The translations under genes were made by a program, and so were the position numbers. The notes beneath the pieces are model-generated. The model saw only the letters and a list, made by a program, of their open reading frames with translations. It searched no databases and was not told the DNA's origin. From positions 24,208,713 through 24,272,712 of the forward strand of contig NC_092574.1 of the NCBI RefSeq assembly GCF_037975245.1: a stretch of 64,000 nucleotides of DNA, in the 5' to 3' direction. Below, piece after piece: positions 40,101-51,200 of this stretch. The stretch comes from Apostichopus japonicus. Lineage: Eukaryota > Echinodermata > Holothuroidea > Aspidochirotida > Stichopodidae. The first letter of the stretch is position 1, and each line of letters opens with the position of its first letter.

Positions 40101-40511
40101 ATGAATGTCTGGGTGGATAGACTTGGCCTAATCATAGTACTCATAAAGTCTTAGAGTCATACTAGGTCAGATGTCTTCCTTAGTCTTAGCTTAATGTCAC
40201 CTAGCCCTATGGATTCGCCAGACTAGTAGTACCAAGGGGGAGTACTGGACATAGGTCTAGTTTGCTAAACGTTTTTTTAAGCTGCCTAAGTGGTACAAGT
40301 AGACTACGTAATGTAAGCCTATACAAGTGGATGGGGTGGTATTGGTTACGCGATTATTCAGAGGCTTGACTAAATTTTAGGTTATATTATGTGTGAGAAC
40401 GCTTACACAAGATGGATATGGTAAATAGAAAAAAACAGCGAATGCTAACAATTATTTTATTACAATACAATAACTTTTCGCAACCGTTGAAATGTGCTCA
40501 CCCATGATCAT
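30999..40511 (-). CDS. CCDC138: CCDC138: coiled-coil domain-containing protein 138, 13 exons
   Basis: Spliced CDS is 1,848 nt, 615 aa (human about 665 aa). CCDC138 is reported as a centriolar-satellite/centrosomal protein; its biochemical role is poorly known. Residues about 130-310 form a charged coiled coil; residues 319-615 match the conserved C-terminal helical part of the human protein: STLRRLGEELYR, FFKSPSLHIRFLSSLIILRT, LDLKILEKISILLQKLSKLK, NLKSILFNLNITK. Exons (descending): 40511-40502, 39630-39391, 38412-38228, 37060-37016, 36944-36792, 36159-36040, 35553-35353, 34724-34599, 33868-33752, 33383-33200, 32805-32629, 32050-31912, 31149-30999. All joins are GT-AG and in frame. Exons 5-13 are secure by homology; exon 1 (ten coding bases) and the 45-nt exon 4 rest on frame and splice sites. 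Introns hold a 932-bp hAT-like element, a MITE and a TTAA-flanked repeat. Confidence 0.93.
31205..31545 (+). repeat. Degenerate ~38-bp repeat, CCDC138 intron 12
   Basis: CACCCTGGCAACCACTNACTGCAA-like units recur about nine times with variable spacing. Confidence 0.75.
31912..32050 (-). CDS. CCDC138: CCDC138 exon 12 (residues 521-565)
   Basis: FLESCCNEGWFQACSLLLKS then LDLKILEKISILLQKLSKL (human LDLQILEKLSIILQKLSKI). Acceptor CCTTCCAG, donor AAA|GTAAGA, ends phase 2. Confidence 0.96.
32353..32572 (-). mobile_element. hAT-like MITE copy 4 (220 bp, internally deleted) in CCDC138 intron 11
   Basis: Both ends intact; perfect 8-bp duplication CATAAAAT (32,345-32,352 and 32,573-32,580). The middle third of the element is missing. 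Lies just downstream of the exon 11 donor (32,628). Confidence 0.92.
32629..32805 (-). CDS. CCDC138: CCDC138 exon 11 (residues 462-519)
   Basis: LFLEYRATDIILPFLKSSN and VDVFLQMSMES match human LFLEYQAVPVILSHLRISS and IDSLLQMTVES. Phases 1/1. Donor TCAG|GTAAAT. Confidence 0.96.
33200..33383 (-). CDS. CCDC138: CCDC138 exon 10 (residues 400-460)
   Basis: VSTLRRLGEELYRTP and FFKSPSLHIRFLSSLIILRT give the clearest match to human CCDC138 in the gene. Ends phase 1. Donor CAAG|GTAAGA. Confidence 0.97.
33752..33868 (-). CDS. CCDC138: CCDC138 exon 9 (residues 361-399)
   Basis: ILPLLVDTLHNLP, then LQFILWALSYSLQQEQ, aligned with human LLPLMTEQLQWMP and VKFIYWSLRQLD. Acceptor TTATGCAG, donor CAG|GTAAGG, phase 0. 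Confidence 0.93.
33981..34377 (+). mobile_element. TTAA-flanked inverted-repeat element, copy A, in CCDC138 intron 8
   Basis: Begins TTAAAGGCATTGAAGACTCG and ends CGAGTCTTCACACCCTTTAA: imperfect terminal inverted repeats with TTAA on both sides. TTAA target sites are typical of piggyBac-type elements, but the AGG terminus is not the classical CCC. About 397 bp including both TTAA. Confidence 0.7.
34428..34466 (+). repeat. GGCCTGACGTTTTGATCCTAGCAGGATC motif
   Basis: Shares GGCCTGACGTT and GATCCTAGC with the hairpin at 21,057-21,129, and is itself a small palindrome (GATCCT..AGGATC). Located in CCDC138 intron 8. Confidence 0.6.
34599..34724 (-). CDS. CCDC138: CCDC138 exon 8 (residues 319-360)
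   Basis: PDHAVFDILGILLEWISDVH matches the human segment VYELLTVFMDWISDHHL. Ends MTKERCLK. Donor AAG|GTGACT, phase 0. Confidence 0.93.
35353..35553 (-). CDS. CCDC138: CCDC138 exon 7 (residues 252-318)
   Basis: Contains ISVQHRLTNLQRKQD (human KRVQARLDNLQRKYE), then a Gln/Lys-rich linker. Acceptor TTTGTCAG, donor AAG|GTACAT, phase 0. Confidence 0.95.
36040..36159 (-). CDS. CCDC138: CCDC138 exon 6 (residues 212-251), coiled coil
   Basis: EQHTKLKEIHQVMTEKAKEN then KRLKESFDTLKNVNDSLRKQ, matching human TKRLRSSFDALKELNDTLKKQ. Acceptor CTCAAAG, donor CAG|GTCAGT, phase 0. Confidence 0.95.
36792..36944 (-). CDS. CCDC138: CCDC138 exon 5 (residues 161-211), coiled coil
   Basis: REHAALLDHEVIVNEKLQLL continues as a highly charged helix ending RRLKEMEK. 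Aligns with human REQLLFRHENALSKI. Donor AAG|GTGATA, phase 0. Confidence 0.9.
37016..37060 (-). CDS. CCDC138: CCDC138 exon 4 (residues 146-160), 45 nt
   Basis: RKYLTEMSDLKNNTK, phase 0 at both ends, acceptor GGCAAG and donor AAAG|GTTAGA. It fills the gap corresponding to human FAEELQKRERFLLE, so it is probably real although short. Confidence 0.6.
37252..38183. mobile_element. 932-bp hAT-like element in CCDC138 intron 3
   Basis: Left end CTGGGGTGGGCAAACTATGG, right end inverted (CAGGGGTGAATGAATGGGCC on the other strand), flanked by a perfect 8-bp duplication CCATAAAT (37,244-37,251 and 38,184-38,191). About four tandem units of roughly 108 bp fill 37,379-37,800. The left end resembles the GGGGTGGGCAAACT termini known from hAT elements in several animals. 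Confidence 0.85.
37379..37800 (-). repeat. ~108-bp tandem units inside the hAT-like element
   Basis: AAAACATGCTCAAGAGCACT and AATTACCAAACTTAAGAAAA mark each of about four units. The length is a multiple of three, which makes a spurious Leu-rich reverse reading frame. Confidence 0.88.
38228..38412 (-). CDS. CCDC138: CCDC138 exon 3 (residues 85-145)
   Basis: A low-complexity Ser/Gln stretch, then NINMVYEELAAISDKLK, which aligns with human QISQIYDELFQIHLKL. Donor AAG|GTACCT, phase 0. A transposon target site lies 36 bp downstream of the donor. Confidence 0.88.
38671..38830 (-). repeat. Interspersed repeat, copy 2, CCDC138 intron 2
   Basis: Inverted relative to the copy at 20,838-20,997. Carries its own small hairpin GCTCAG..CTGAGC. 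Confidence 0.85.
39391..39630 (-). CDS. CCDC138: CCDC138 exon 2 (residues 5-83)
   Basis: Ser/Thr/Arg-rich, with HYNRALRELCHIIKLDSRQL in the middle and a basic KKTPRRRRNG end. Acceptor TTCCTACAG, donor AATG|GTAAGG, phases 1/1. Assigned to CCDC138 by splice phase and position; homology here is weak. Confidence 0.75.
40502..40511 (-). CDS. CCDC138: CCDC138 putative exon 1 (residues 1-3)
   Basis: ATG ATC ATG G followed by a strong donor GTGAGC gives phase 1, the phase exon 2 requires. A TGA lies in frame two codons upstream. There is also an overlapping out-of-frame ATG at 40,516-40,518. A different upstream first exon is possible, since the human protein has a longer N-terminus. Confidence 0.4.
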
Positions 40512-42103
40512 ACTTCATCTGAGATAAACTGTGCGGACTTATTTTAGCGGTACTTCTTTCAAACACACCGATTTGAAGCTAGCATGCGCAACAACATTCA
40601 GACCTACAGGCCGTGGACTTGTCGTATGGTGAAAAGAAATACTGTTTCATCTTGAGAGGTGTTATTTTCCCCTTCACGTTTTATTTCTATCAACACACGG
40701 TTACGACAGTCTATCCATGAATCTCATTATTACTGTGAATACGTGCACAGGGCTGGGGAGGGAGTGGGGAGGGGGGAGGGTGACAAATTCCCTCAAACCA
40801 AATTCTGTGCCACCCACATCCAACATGAAAGCGAAATGCATGCAAGTCTGAAGTACAGTTAAACCTTTATAACTTCACTCAAGCCTCTAGTCAGAAAGAT
40901 TTTTGGCCTCAGGACACCATATCATCAACAAATCAATTGATAATGTAAAATAATTGGTACAACAATTAGTGTTCACAAAGGAAAGATTGTAATATTGCAA
41001 AACAATAAAACAAACAAGGGACACATGTCACCTACAAGTACAGTAGAATCTCTTAAATAGTACATATTGGAGTGAACAAAGAAATGAGTACAAAATTAAA
41101 ATCAAATAGCTTTTATCATATTAAATTTAATATTCCTCAGAATGGTTCAACATTTTGCTGATAAATTAATATATATCAATAACATCATTAGCTTTTTCAT
41201 CCATGTATGTGGATGTGTGAAATATTAAAACAACAATATGTTTGCTGTTCTTCAAACAACTGGTAGATTCCAATTTGGTAAAGTGACCATTTAATCATAA
41301 AATCCTTGATGGCCTAATACATCCTTAGATTGTAAGAGAAGAACCTACAGTATCAAAGACCATTCACCTCACTGAGATATTATTGGGTAAACCTTCATCA
41401 ATGCAAATAAATATGCTAATTCCTAACCAAGTTATCCCTTTATCTGTCAGAAAGTTGTTAAAATGTAAATATATCATAACATTATAGAAGTACTCCTTTC
41501 TGTAGGTAACAGGGAATATAGTGGAGGGAGAGAGAAGTTTAAAAGTACTAAAAATAGTTAATTTTGAGCAAATTTTGAACCCTCTTCTTCTCTCTGTGGT
41601 GATCTTCTGAATCCATGAATGTCTTCATTTGTTTAAATCACCTGTACCCTTACTCCTCGATTACACTATTGCAGTATGCTTGTAGGATGTGATGCTAATA
41701 CTTGTTCATCTCTAAATCCTTTATTGCTGCATCTTTGGATAAATATCTCCACCATCTTCTTTATCATAATCTCTTCCCTTTTCTCTATTTGTCCTCTATT
41801 GTCATTTCCTCTAGTGTCCTTCATTGTCCTCTATTGTCATTTCCTCTTTTGTCCTTCATTGTCCTCTATTGTCATTTCCCCTATTGTCCTTCATTGTCCT
41901 CTATTGTCATTTCCTCTTTTGTCCTTCATTGTTCTCTATTGTCATTTCCTCTATTGTCCTTCATTGTCCTCTAATGTCCTTCATTGTCATCTATTGTCAT
42001 TTCCTCTATTGTCCTTCATTATCCTTCATTGTCCTCTATTGTCATATCCTCTATCGTCCAGCAAACAGAATGCATGGGTCGCTAGAGTTGTCCTTTACCG
42101 ATG
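40512..42103. other. CCDC138-GUF1 intergenic region
   Basis: About 1.6 kb between the CCDC138 start and the GUF1 stop. Contains the pyrimidine-rich minisatellite; no TATA box or other promoter element recognised. Confidence 0.5.
41790..42056 (+). repeat. Pyrimidine-rich minisatellite just downstream of GUF1
   Basis: Units of TGTCCTTCATTGTCCTCTAT plus TGTCATTTCCTCT, about 36 bp, seven or so copies. May be transcribed in the GUF1 3' UTR. Confidence 0.85.
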
Positions 42104-42229
42104 TCACCTCTTCAAGACTGACAGGAAGGCTTCCTTTGGTACTTCAACATTGCCAAATTTCTTCATCTTTTTCTTCCCTTCTGCTTGTCGCTTTAAGAGT
42201 TTCATTTTACGTGTAATGTCCCCTCCATA
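42104..42229 (-). CDS. GUF1: GUF1 exon 13 (residues 640-680 and stop)
   Basis: Starts [20 protein letters not shown] and includes [12 protein letters not shown], the basic LepA tail. TGA at 42,106-42,104. A minus-strand AATAAA at 41,725-41,720 could be the poly(A) signal; if so, the 3' UTR contains the repeat at 41,790-42,056. Confidence 0.95.
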   Translation of the reverse strand, partial: YGGDITRKMKLLKRQAEGKKKMKKFGNVEVPKEAFLSVLKR

Positions 42230-45200
42230 CTGTGACGAAATAGAAAGAAATATTCATTATGAATCCCACATTTGAATAGCATCCAACTAGTACCCAACGT
42301 AACTACTGGTTACTAACGTACCTAGTTCACATTCCATATAACTAACACAACTTCCAGTGAACCATCCATAAAAGCATGTCCATCTAAAAAAGTACCGGGC
42401 TAAAGTTTCTAGCCAATAACAATGTCTTCTGAAAACCTTTTCCCCTATCATAAGCCCTGTTTATGTAGATATCTGTAATACTATTGTTTTCTTGTGGATA
42501 TGATAATTCTTTATTTCTTGCCATTAATCAATTTTATACGCATTAATACAAATTATTGCTGTAATAAATTGCCTTAATAAAGTCAACAACAATGTCTTTT
42601 GCAAACCTTTTTCTCCATATCATAAGCCCTGTTTATGTAGATATCTGTAATATTACTGTTTTCTTGTGGATATGATAATTCTTTATTTCTTGCCATTCAT
42701 CAATTTTATACACATTAATACAAATTATTGCTGTTATACAATTATTGTGGACATCATTGGACTGTCTGTATTTAACTTGAGAAGTTTCTTACGCATTTGG
42801 CCAAAACATTTTTTCTCAATGCTTTTATGGTCTCCCTGGCAACAATCTTGCTACCGATGGCTGCTTGTATTGCTACTTCGTAGAGTTGTCTCGGAATGGA
42901 CTCTTTCAGTTTGGCACAGACCGCTTTGCCAACTTCCCTGGACTTAGTTCTGTGAACAATGATTGCTAGTTCGTCGACCTCCTTGCTGTTAAGCAAGATA
43001 CGAAGCTTTATCAAGTCGGCTTCTTGATAACCGCTATCCTCATAATCAAAGCTGAAACAAAAACAGATTTAAACAATTTGGGATTGAGCAAAGATGTCAC
43101 AAAAGATTTAATGTAAAATTAACAAATTAAGGATTATGTCATAACTAAGAATTTTTTTTGATCTGCTGCTGCTGAAGTTATCCCATTATCTCAATAAGCA
43201 GGAAAGGTATTGAACCGCAACTCTCACTTAAGAGATTTGAGTTATCTGTCAAATGGAACCTTGGATATATGTGAACAGTTTCAGCCAGACTATAAATTGA
43301 TACAAAAGAGTTTGTCAAGTCACATAAATGTCCCCACAATTCTAAACAATATTTAACAGGGGTAAATAATGCTAATACATGAACGTACAGTTTATGAACA
43401 TGCAGTTATCGAGAGTTGATAACTAAGAATGACAAAAAGAAACTTATTTCGTAAAATTAGCTGAGGGTTTGTAAATTGATCTGTTTATTACCTTGCATAA
43501 CCTGAGGACACCGACTTTAACTGGTCGAAAAAATCCACCACAACTTCATTTAGTGGTAATCTGTACTTGAGGTAGATTCTACTACTATCCACGTACGTAA
43601 GACTCTCTTGCTCACCTCTCTTCCTCTGCATTGACGAAAGGAAAAACAAAAAGTCTGTGAAGTTACAATCTAGAATGTTTGGTTATCTCAGATTGATTAA
43701 GTCTGGAATAAAGTGGTTTCATTGATGTAGTGTGAATGCAAAGGCTGAAAATGGAGGGAGGGGGAAGAGGAGGGGGGGGAAGAGGGGTAGGAAGGGGATA
43801 GTGTGCAAATAGTACTTCATGTCAAATGGTATAAAATGTTTACAATTTTTGTGGACTCTTTGAATCAAATTTGATAATTTTTAACTGTTCAGGTTGTACT
43901 GTACATATCAGTCAAACATTTATGTCCTATACACTGACTTTAATGTTTTGTAATATTCTGTCTGTCACTGGGTGGATTGGGGGGGGGGGAAGGATGTTCT
44001 CCCCTTGATTTTGTTCTGGTGGGGGTGGGGGGGTGTACAGGTAAGATATGTGGCTGTCCCCCCTGCCTTATATAGTTATAGAGTACTTACAGTACAAAGG
44101 TTTATAACTTCTCTAAGATATTCATCTGGAGTGATGATAGTACCCAGGACCATAGGCTCATAGAAACACTCGGCTTGTTGGGGGTCAGGAAACTGTGGAT
44201 GGAATGATAAGCTGAAGTTAGGTGACAACAAAGCAATTGTAAAAATTATCACCTCATATGTGATTTTGAACTGACTCATTCTCTTAATCCTTTCTCTCCC
44301 CCCCCCCCTTCAATTCCTTGCCTCTGAAACAGAGATATTTCAGTGTAGAGTCATCAAATCCAATTTAAATGATTTTCATTGTAATTACTGAGTAACAGCA
44401 GATGTATGAGTTGTTTGGTGCATTGTGCACATTATTGCAAGCATATGTATACATACTATGCAAATCATAATATAATTCAAACTTATTCTATTTCTAAACA
44501 AACTTGAAAATTTGAGCATTGCATGGAAACTGTTAATATTTACTCTTAGCTATCAGTTTTGGAGGTTACAATCAAGCACACGTAAGAACACAAACAATTG
44601 AGCTTAACGAAAATCTATCACAAACGCAGCTTTGGAAAAGCAACCTAGAGTAGAGAAGCCTCTTTGCTGCAAATAGTTTAGCCCCTATGACTGGTCATGG
44701 AAAATTTCATAATTTATTCTGGAAATAAGTTGTTTCACCCATGGAAGGATTAAAGGTAAGAATGCAGAAAGAATCATAAAGATAATAATTACAAAACCAA
44801 CTCAATAATTCTCTTACATTGGCAGGGTTCTGTATAATGATTTCTTGGTTAGGTCCGTATAGCTTTTGGTTTGTTTTGGTGGATTTAAGCTTTGATTTAA
44901 ATGGAACGCTCGGAACGGTGACTATCACATTTGCGTTGTACTCCTGTTCCAGCCTCTGGTTAAAGACGTCCATGTGTAGTAAGCCCAGGAAGCCAAGCCT
45001 CCAACCTTGGCCTAATGCTGGGCTGGAAAAATAATTGCCAGTGGTAAAAGAAATTATAATTAAAAGTGATATGTTTAACTCACAAGACCCTCACCAGAAA
45101 CAGGAGTATTACAATTAAGGAAGAACATATATATGTACTTCGGTATACACAGTCTTGCTATTTCATTTGATGTCAGTCTGTCAATGATATCACACATACC

Positions 45201-48200
45201 TGCTGTCACTGTTTACTGTGACACTACTATCATTTAATATCAGTCTATCAATGATATCACACATACCTGCTGTCTCTGTTGACTGTGACACTGCTATCAT
45301 TTAATGTCGGTCTATCAATGATATCACACATACCTGCTGTCCCTGTTTACTGTGACACTACTATCATTTAATGTCAGTCTATCAATGATATCACACATAC
45401 CTGCTGTCCCTGTTGACTGTGACACTGCTATCATTTAATGTCAGTCTGTCGATGATATCACACATACCTGCTGTCCCTGTTGACTGTGACACTGCTATCA
45501 TTTAATATCAGTCTATCAATGATATCACACATACCTGCTGTCCCTGTTGACTGTGACACTGCTATCATTTAATATCAGTCTATCAATGATATCACACATA
45601 CCTGCTGTCCCTGTTGACTGTGACACTGCTATCATTTAATGTCAGTCTATCAATGATATCACACATACCTGCTGTCCCTGTTGACTGTGACACTGCTATC
45701 ATTTAATGTTAGTCTATCAATGATATCACACATACCTGCTGTCTCTGTTGACTGTGACACTGCTATCATTTAATGTCAGTCTATCAATGATATCACACAT
45801 ACCTGCTGTCCCTGTTGACTGTGACACTGCTATCATTTAATGTTAGTCTATCAATGATATCACACATACCTGCTGTCCCTGTTGACTGTGACAATGCTAT
45901 CATTTAATGTTAGTCTATCAATGATATCACACGTATCTGCTGTCACTGTTGACGGGGAACACTGCTATCATTTAATATTAGTCTATCAATGATATCACAC
46001 ATACCTGCTGTCCCTGTTGACTGTGACACTGCTATCATTTAATGTCAGTCTATCAATGATATCACACATACCTGCTGTCCCTGTTGACTGTGACACTGCT
46101 ATCATATCATGTCAGTCTATCAATGATATCACACATACCTGCTGTCTCTGTTGACTGTGACACTGCTATCATATCATGTCAGTCTATCAATGATATCACA
46201 CATACCTGCTGTCCCTGTTGACTGTGACACTGCTGTCATTTAATATCAGTCTATCAATGATATCACACATACCTGCTGTCTCTGTTGACTGTGACACTGC
46301 TATCATTTAATATCAGTCTATCAATGATATCACACATACCTGCTGTCTCTGTTGACTGTGACACTGCTGTCATTTAATGTCAGTCTATCAATAGCAGACC
46401 GAAGAGATAAATACTCAGACTGGTCCATTGGGTAGAGGCCGGCAAATACCTTAGAAAAAATATAAAATGTTCATGAATTAATTTTCACATCCAGCGCCCC
46501 CACACAACCAAACACCTGCTATGTGATCACGCGATGTGTGCATATCAATTATTGGTAAATAAATGCTCAGTGATAAGTGAAGTAGGCCTTTATTTTAATG
46601 CTGTACCTCACACTGGCTGACTAGACTGACATATGACAATCAGTTAAAACCAACCACTTGATTGAAGATAGTGTGTAGGTATTAGCAATATTCCGTTCAG
46701 CTTCAGGAAGCATTTTAGCCTTGGGTAGGTAATATCTACTCTACAAAACTTTGAACACATGAGGTGAATTAAAACAAAAAGATGCATAAAAATAAAGAAT
46801 TTGAAACTCACCATTGGCTTGGCAGCTCTAAATCCAGGCAAAGCTTCGACTGGATGGCCTGGCTTGTAAAATGTATCGCCAATACTAGCTTCTCTGATAT
46901 TATGCATTCCAGCAACCACATAGCCAACTTGTCCAGCAAGTCTAATGAATGAAGAAAGAAAACAGTAAAACAAATCTCAGTTAACCTTTATCCATATGTT
47001 GTGACGGCGTTACTTCGTGTCCAAGGAGGCTTAAACTTAAAGGCTGAGTCTGGTGAAAGACAATGTTAAAAACTTATATTGAACTTTTGCTCCTTTTCTA
47101 CCACTTACAATAGTAGAAACATCTCTAAAACTTAAGTCAGAAACTTCCTTTATTTATATGGAAATTAACATATTACTTACAGCTGCATTGTGGACTTTTG
47201 ATCTGGGTACATAATCCCTAAATCTTGAACTTCATAGGTTTTCTCAGAAAATGCTGATTGTATTTTGTCTCCTCTTTGCAGCCTCCCATCCATTACGGCT
47301 AGGTTTACGATTGCCCCTCTGTATCTGTTATACCAAGAGTCAAAGAGCAGCGCCCTCAGTGGTCGCTCAGGGTCACTAGGGGGGCTGCGGAGCAACAATG
47401 TTTGGAAAGCAAAGACAAAGAGCATCGTAGATCGATATCAATTATAAATTGATCTTCTAAACTTTAGAAGACTCATATAATTTAGTCCCTATTTACTAAG
47501 AATCACCACTTACAAGACAGCAGGTTTTCACTTTTACTTCCACAAATATACAAAAATGCAAATATCAAACTCACCAACAGACAGTTCAAAACAGACACAG
47601 ACCATATATTCAAATGAGAATAATCAATAGTGCAACAAATAGCAAAGATGTTATTATTGTACTACATCACAAGAGTTGGTCCTCTGCCAGATAGAGTCGA
47701 TTGCTGGACGTTCGTGATTCATGCATGTCAGAGCAATCATGGCTTCAGAGTACTTTTTGAATTATGGTTTAAATTATTTATGGACAGCAAGTAGTTTAAT
47801 ACTGCTTTCCTGATTTCTTACTATACATTCAGTGAGTTTATCACACCATTTGCATTCAAACTTCACCCTATATGGACACTGCTTATAACCATCCTCTGGG
47901 TTTCAATTAATTTTATGAAGATAACATTGAATATGAATTTCATCCATGAGTAACCTTTGGCAAACCAAAATTGCAAAGTTGCTATCAATGAGCACTTCTT
48001 AAACACGCATGACTATTCAGTAAGGATGTTGAATTATTCAGTTCTTTACCTTCGCAACACTCCTTACCTTGGAATTCGGTTAATCACAGCTGGCAGAATG
48101 GAACTAACACCAGTCCCTTGTTTTGCTGATATGTGCAAAATGTCTTTCTTATTGATATCAAATAAAGACTCTATTTGGTTAGCCACACTTTCTGGGTTTG

Positions 48201-51200
48201 CATTCTTCAAATCAATCTGCAAACCGAAATAAAGAAAAAGAAAAGAAAACAAGAAGACAAGATGAAAGAAAAAAAAAACAGATGACAAAGTGCAGTACTT
48301 TCATTAAGACTGAAAATGTTGTTTACTGTATGCAAAGGCGACAGAGGAAGCAACCAAGAAATATAAACAAATTATAGCTAAAGCTTTTATTTAATCTCTC
48401 TCTGTACATTGTAAATAATAACCTTTCTTATTTTCAGACTATGTACATTTTGTCTTTGCCAGGTATCCAGAGAGATATGAGTGATTAACTTGTTAACATA
48501 ACTTGTCAAAGTGTGCAAAATATAGGGGAGCCACATGTAAACTAGTGTAGCAGCAACAAGGGCGGCGGAACCGGGGGGGCACAGGGGGCACGTGCCCCCC
48601 CACTTTTCCTCAGATTAAAAATGTGCCCTTTTTCTACATAAAATTTCTAAATAACCAGAATGAAAACATTTCATGGTTCCTTGCTGCTGTTCATTAGTTC
48701 CATTCATAGGGAAAATTTCTAACAAAGCCCTAATACAACAACAGTAATTTATGCTCACAAACTTTTGTTGCCAAAGTAATGCTAAGCCCTGATATCAATT
48801 GCAACACACATCAGTGTGTGAAGACTATCTACCATTATCATCATACCAAGTTTGACGAAATTCCGACTAGCAATAGTAGCCAAGTAATTGCAATTTGGAG
48901 TATTTCACGTTTGACCCCATGACCTCATTAATATTCATGAAATGAGCACCAAAATCAACAGGGTTAATCTACTTACTATGGGCCACCCACTCACCAAGTA
49001 TGGTAATGATTGGTCATTCCCTTGTTGAGTTATTGTGCATACAAAACTTTTCATAACGAAATAATGCTAGGCCCCCCCCCCCCTTATAAACATGCATGAT
49101 ATCAATTGCAACACACATCAGTGTGCGGAGACTATCTACCAATATCATCATACCAAGTTTGACGAAATTCCAATAAATAGTAGCCAAGTTATTGCAACTT
49201 GGGAGTTTTTCACGTCTGACCCGTGACCTCATTAATATTTTTTAACTTTGACCTCGTATAACTTCGCACACGAAGGTCACACGGGGGTCAACCTATTGAC
49301 ATTTATGATCAGAAGGCACCTTTGACATCTGAAAATAGCATCGAAACTGTAAAAATCCCCAAAACATGAAAAGGTCACCAGAGGTCAAATTGAGGTCAAG
49401 GGTCACCCAGATGCGGGTCGACAATTGGATTAAATTGAAGCAACTCCCAACCCTAACGGACAATTCGTTCTCAAGTTATCGCAAAAATACTAGTTTTTTA
49501 TCATTAATTGACCTTTGGTGACCTCGGATCAAATGACCGTTAAGTTTGAAAATATTCCCCTATACCATTTGCAACTTGTCCCAAAATATCAACCGTGTCA
49601 CACCTTGGAACTGGGAATTATTGCACTAAATGTCTGAAAATTTACTTTGACCTCATATAACTTCACACACAAAGGTCACCTGGGGTACACCTATTGACAT
49701 TTTTGATTGGTGAGACGTGAATATAGCATCAAAACTGTAAAAATTCAAACATTTTTTCTTTGCCCATTTTCTCACCCAAAATACTAGTTTTTTAACATTA
49801 ATTGACCTTTGATGACCTCGGATCACATGACCGTTAAGTTTGAAAATATTCCTCTATACCATTTGCAACTTGTCCCAAAATATCAACCTTGTTACACCTT
49901 GGCCCTGGGAGTTATTGCATTAAATGTCTGAAAATTAACTTTGACCTTGTATAACTTTACACACAAAGGTCACCTGGGTGTCAACCCATTGACATTTTTG
50001 ATCGTAAGGTACCTTTGATATCCAAATCTAGCATCAAAACCAAACATTTTCTTTTTTGCCCGTTTTCTCCCAAACTAAGCACATTTTTTCTAATGTGACC
50101 TTTGACCTTGGTTTCAAATGTAGTTTGATCTGCTGATTCCAAAAATCAACACGATAAGTCTGTACAGCCATCCTAACTCCGACCGAAAACTTTGACCCCT
50201 TATAAGTTCGCACACGAAGGTCACACGGGGGTCAACCTATTGATATTTATGATCGGAAGGTACCTTTGACATCTGAAAATAGCATCGAAACTGTAAAAAT
50301 CCCCAAAACATGAAAAGGTCACCAGAGGTCAAATTGAGGTCAAGGGTCACCCAGATGTGGGTCGACAATTGGATTACACTGAAGCAACTCCCAACCCTAA
50401 CGGACAATTCGTTCTCAAGTTATCGCAAAAAAACTAGTTTTTTAACACTAATTGACCTTTGGTGACCTCAGATCACATGACCGTTAAGTTTCAAAATGTT
50501 TCCCTAACCAGTTCACAACTTGTCCCAAAATATCAACCTTGTCGCACATTGGCACTGGGAGTTATTGCAGTTTTAGTATTTTGGGTTTTTGGACCATAAC
50601 TGACCTTTGGTGACCTTTGTGGGCACCAAAAACAATAGGGTTCATCTACTCACTATGGGCCACCCACCCACCAAGTTTGATCATGATCAGTCAATCCCTT
50701 GTTGAGTTATCGTGCATACAAGCTAAAGTGTCACACACACACACACACACACGCATCCACATACACACACGCCAACCTGAATACATAGGTTCCTTTGCTT
50801 TTAGCAAGGAACCAAAAAAGCGAAACCCACGTCGAATGAAATATTTCGGGAAGTTTTGTTTACTACCACAATCGTAGGAGCCCAATTTGATTTGGGGGGC
50901 TGTAACGACTTGCCCGAAAAATATTACCAAAATTTTTCGCGCGTTCAACATGTTAATGTGCATATCATATAGGCATGCGTTGGTTATTGCATCGCATGCC
51001 AATAACATGCAATCATTTTTGCCGTGTTATAACCCTTCCAAATCGGTTATAATTATTGGGAAAGTCGTTACAATAATAATGATCATAATAATATCAGTTT
51101 AACCATTGAAAAACACATAGAAAATTACTTTTCTTTCAGTATTTTGACATATTTCATTTGCTTTCATGCATGTATCGATCGCGTGTGCAGGGACTTGGAC

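Noticed and set aside
41676-42275. 199-codon Ser/Phe/Leu/Cys-rich forward frame
   Set aside because: Covers the pyrimidine-rich minisatellite and runs antisense through GUF1 exon 13.
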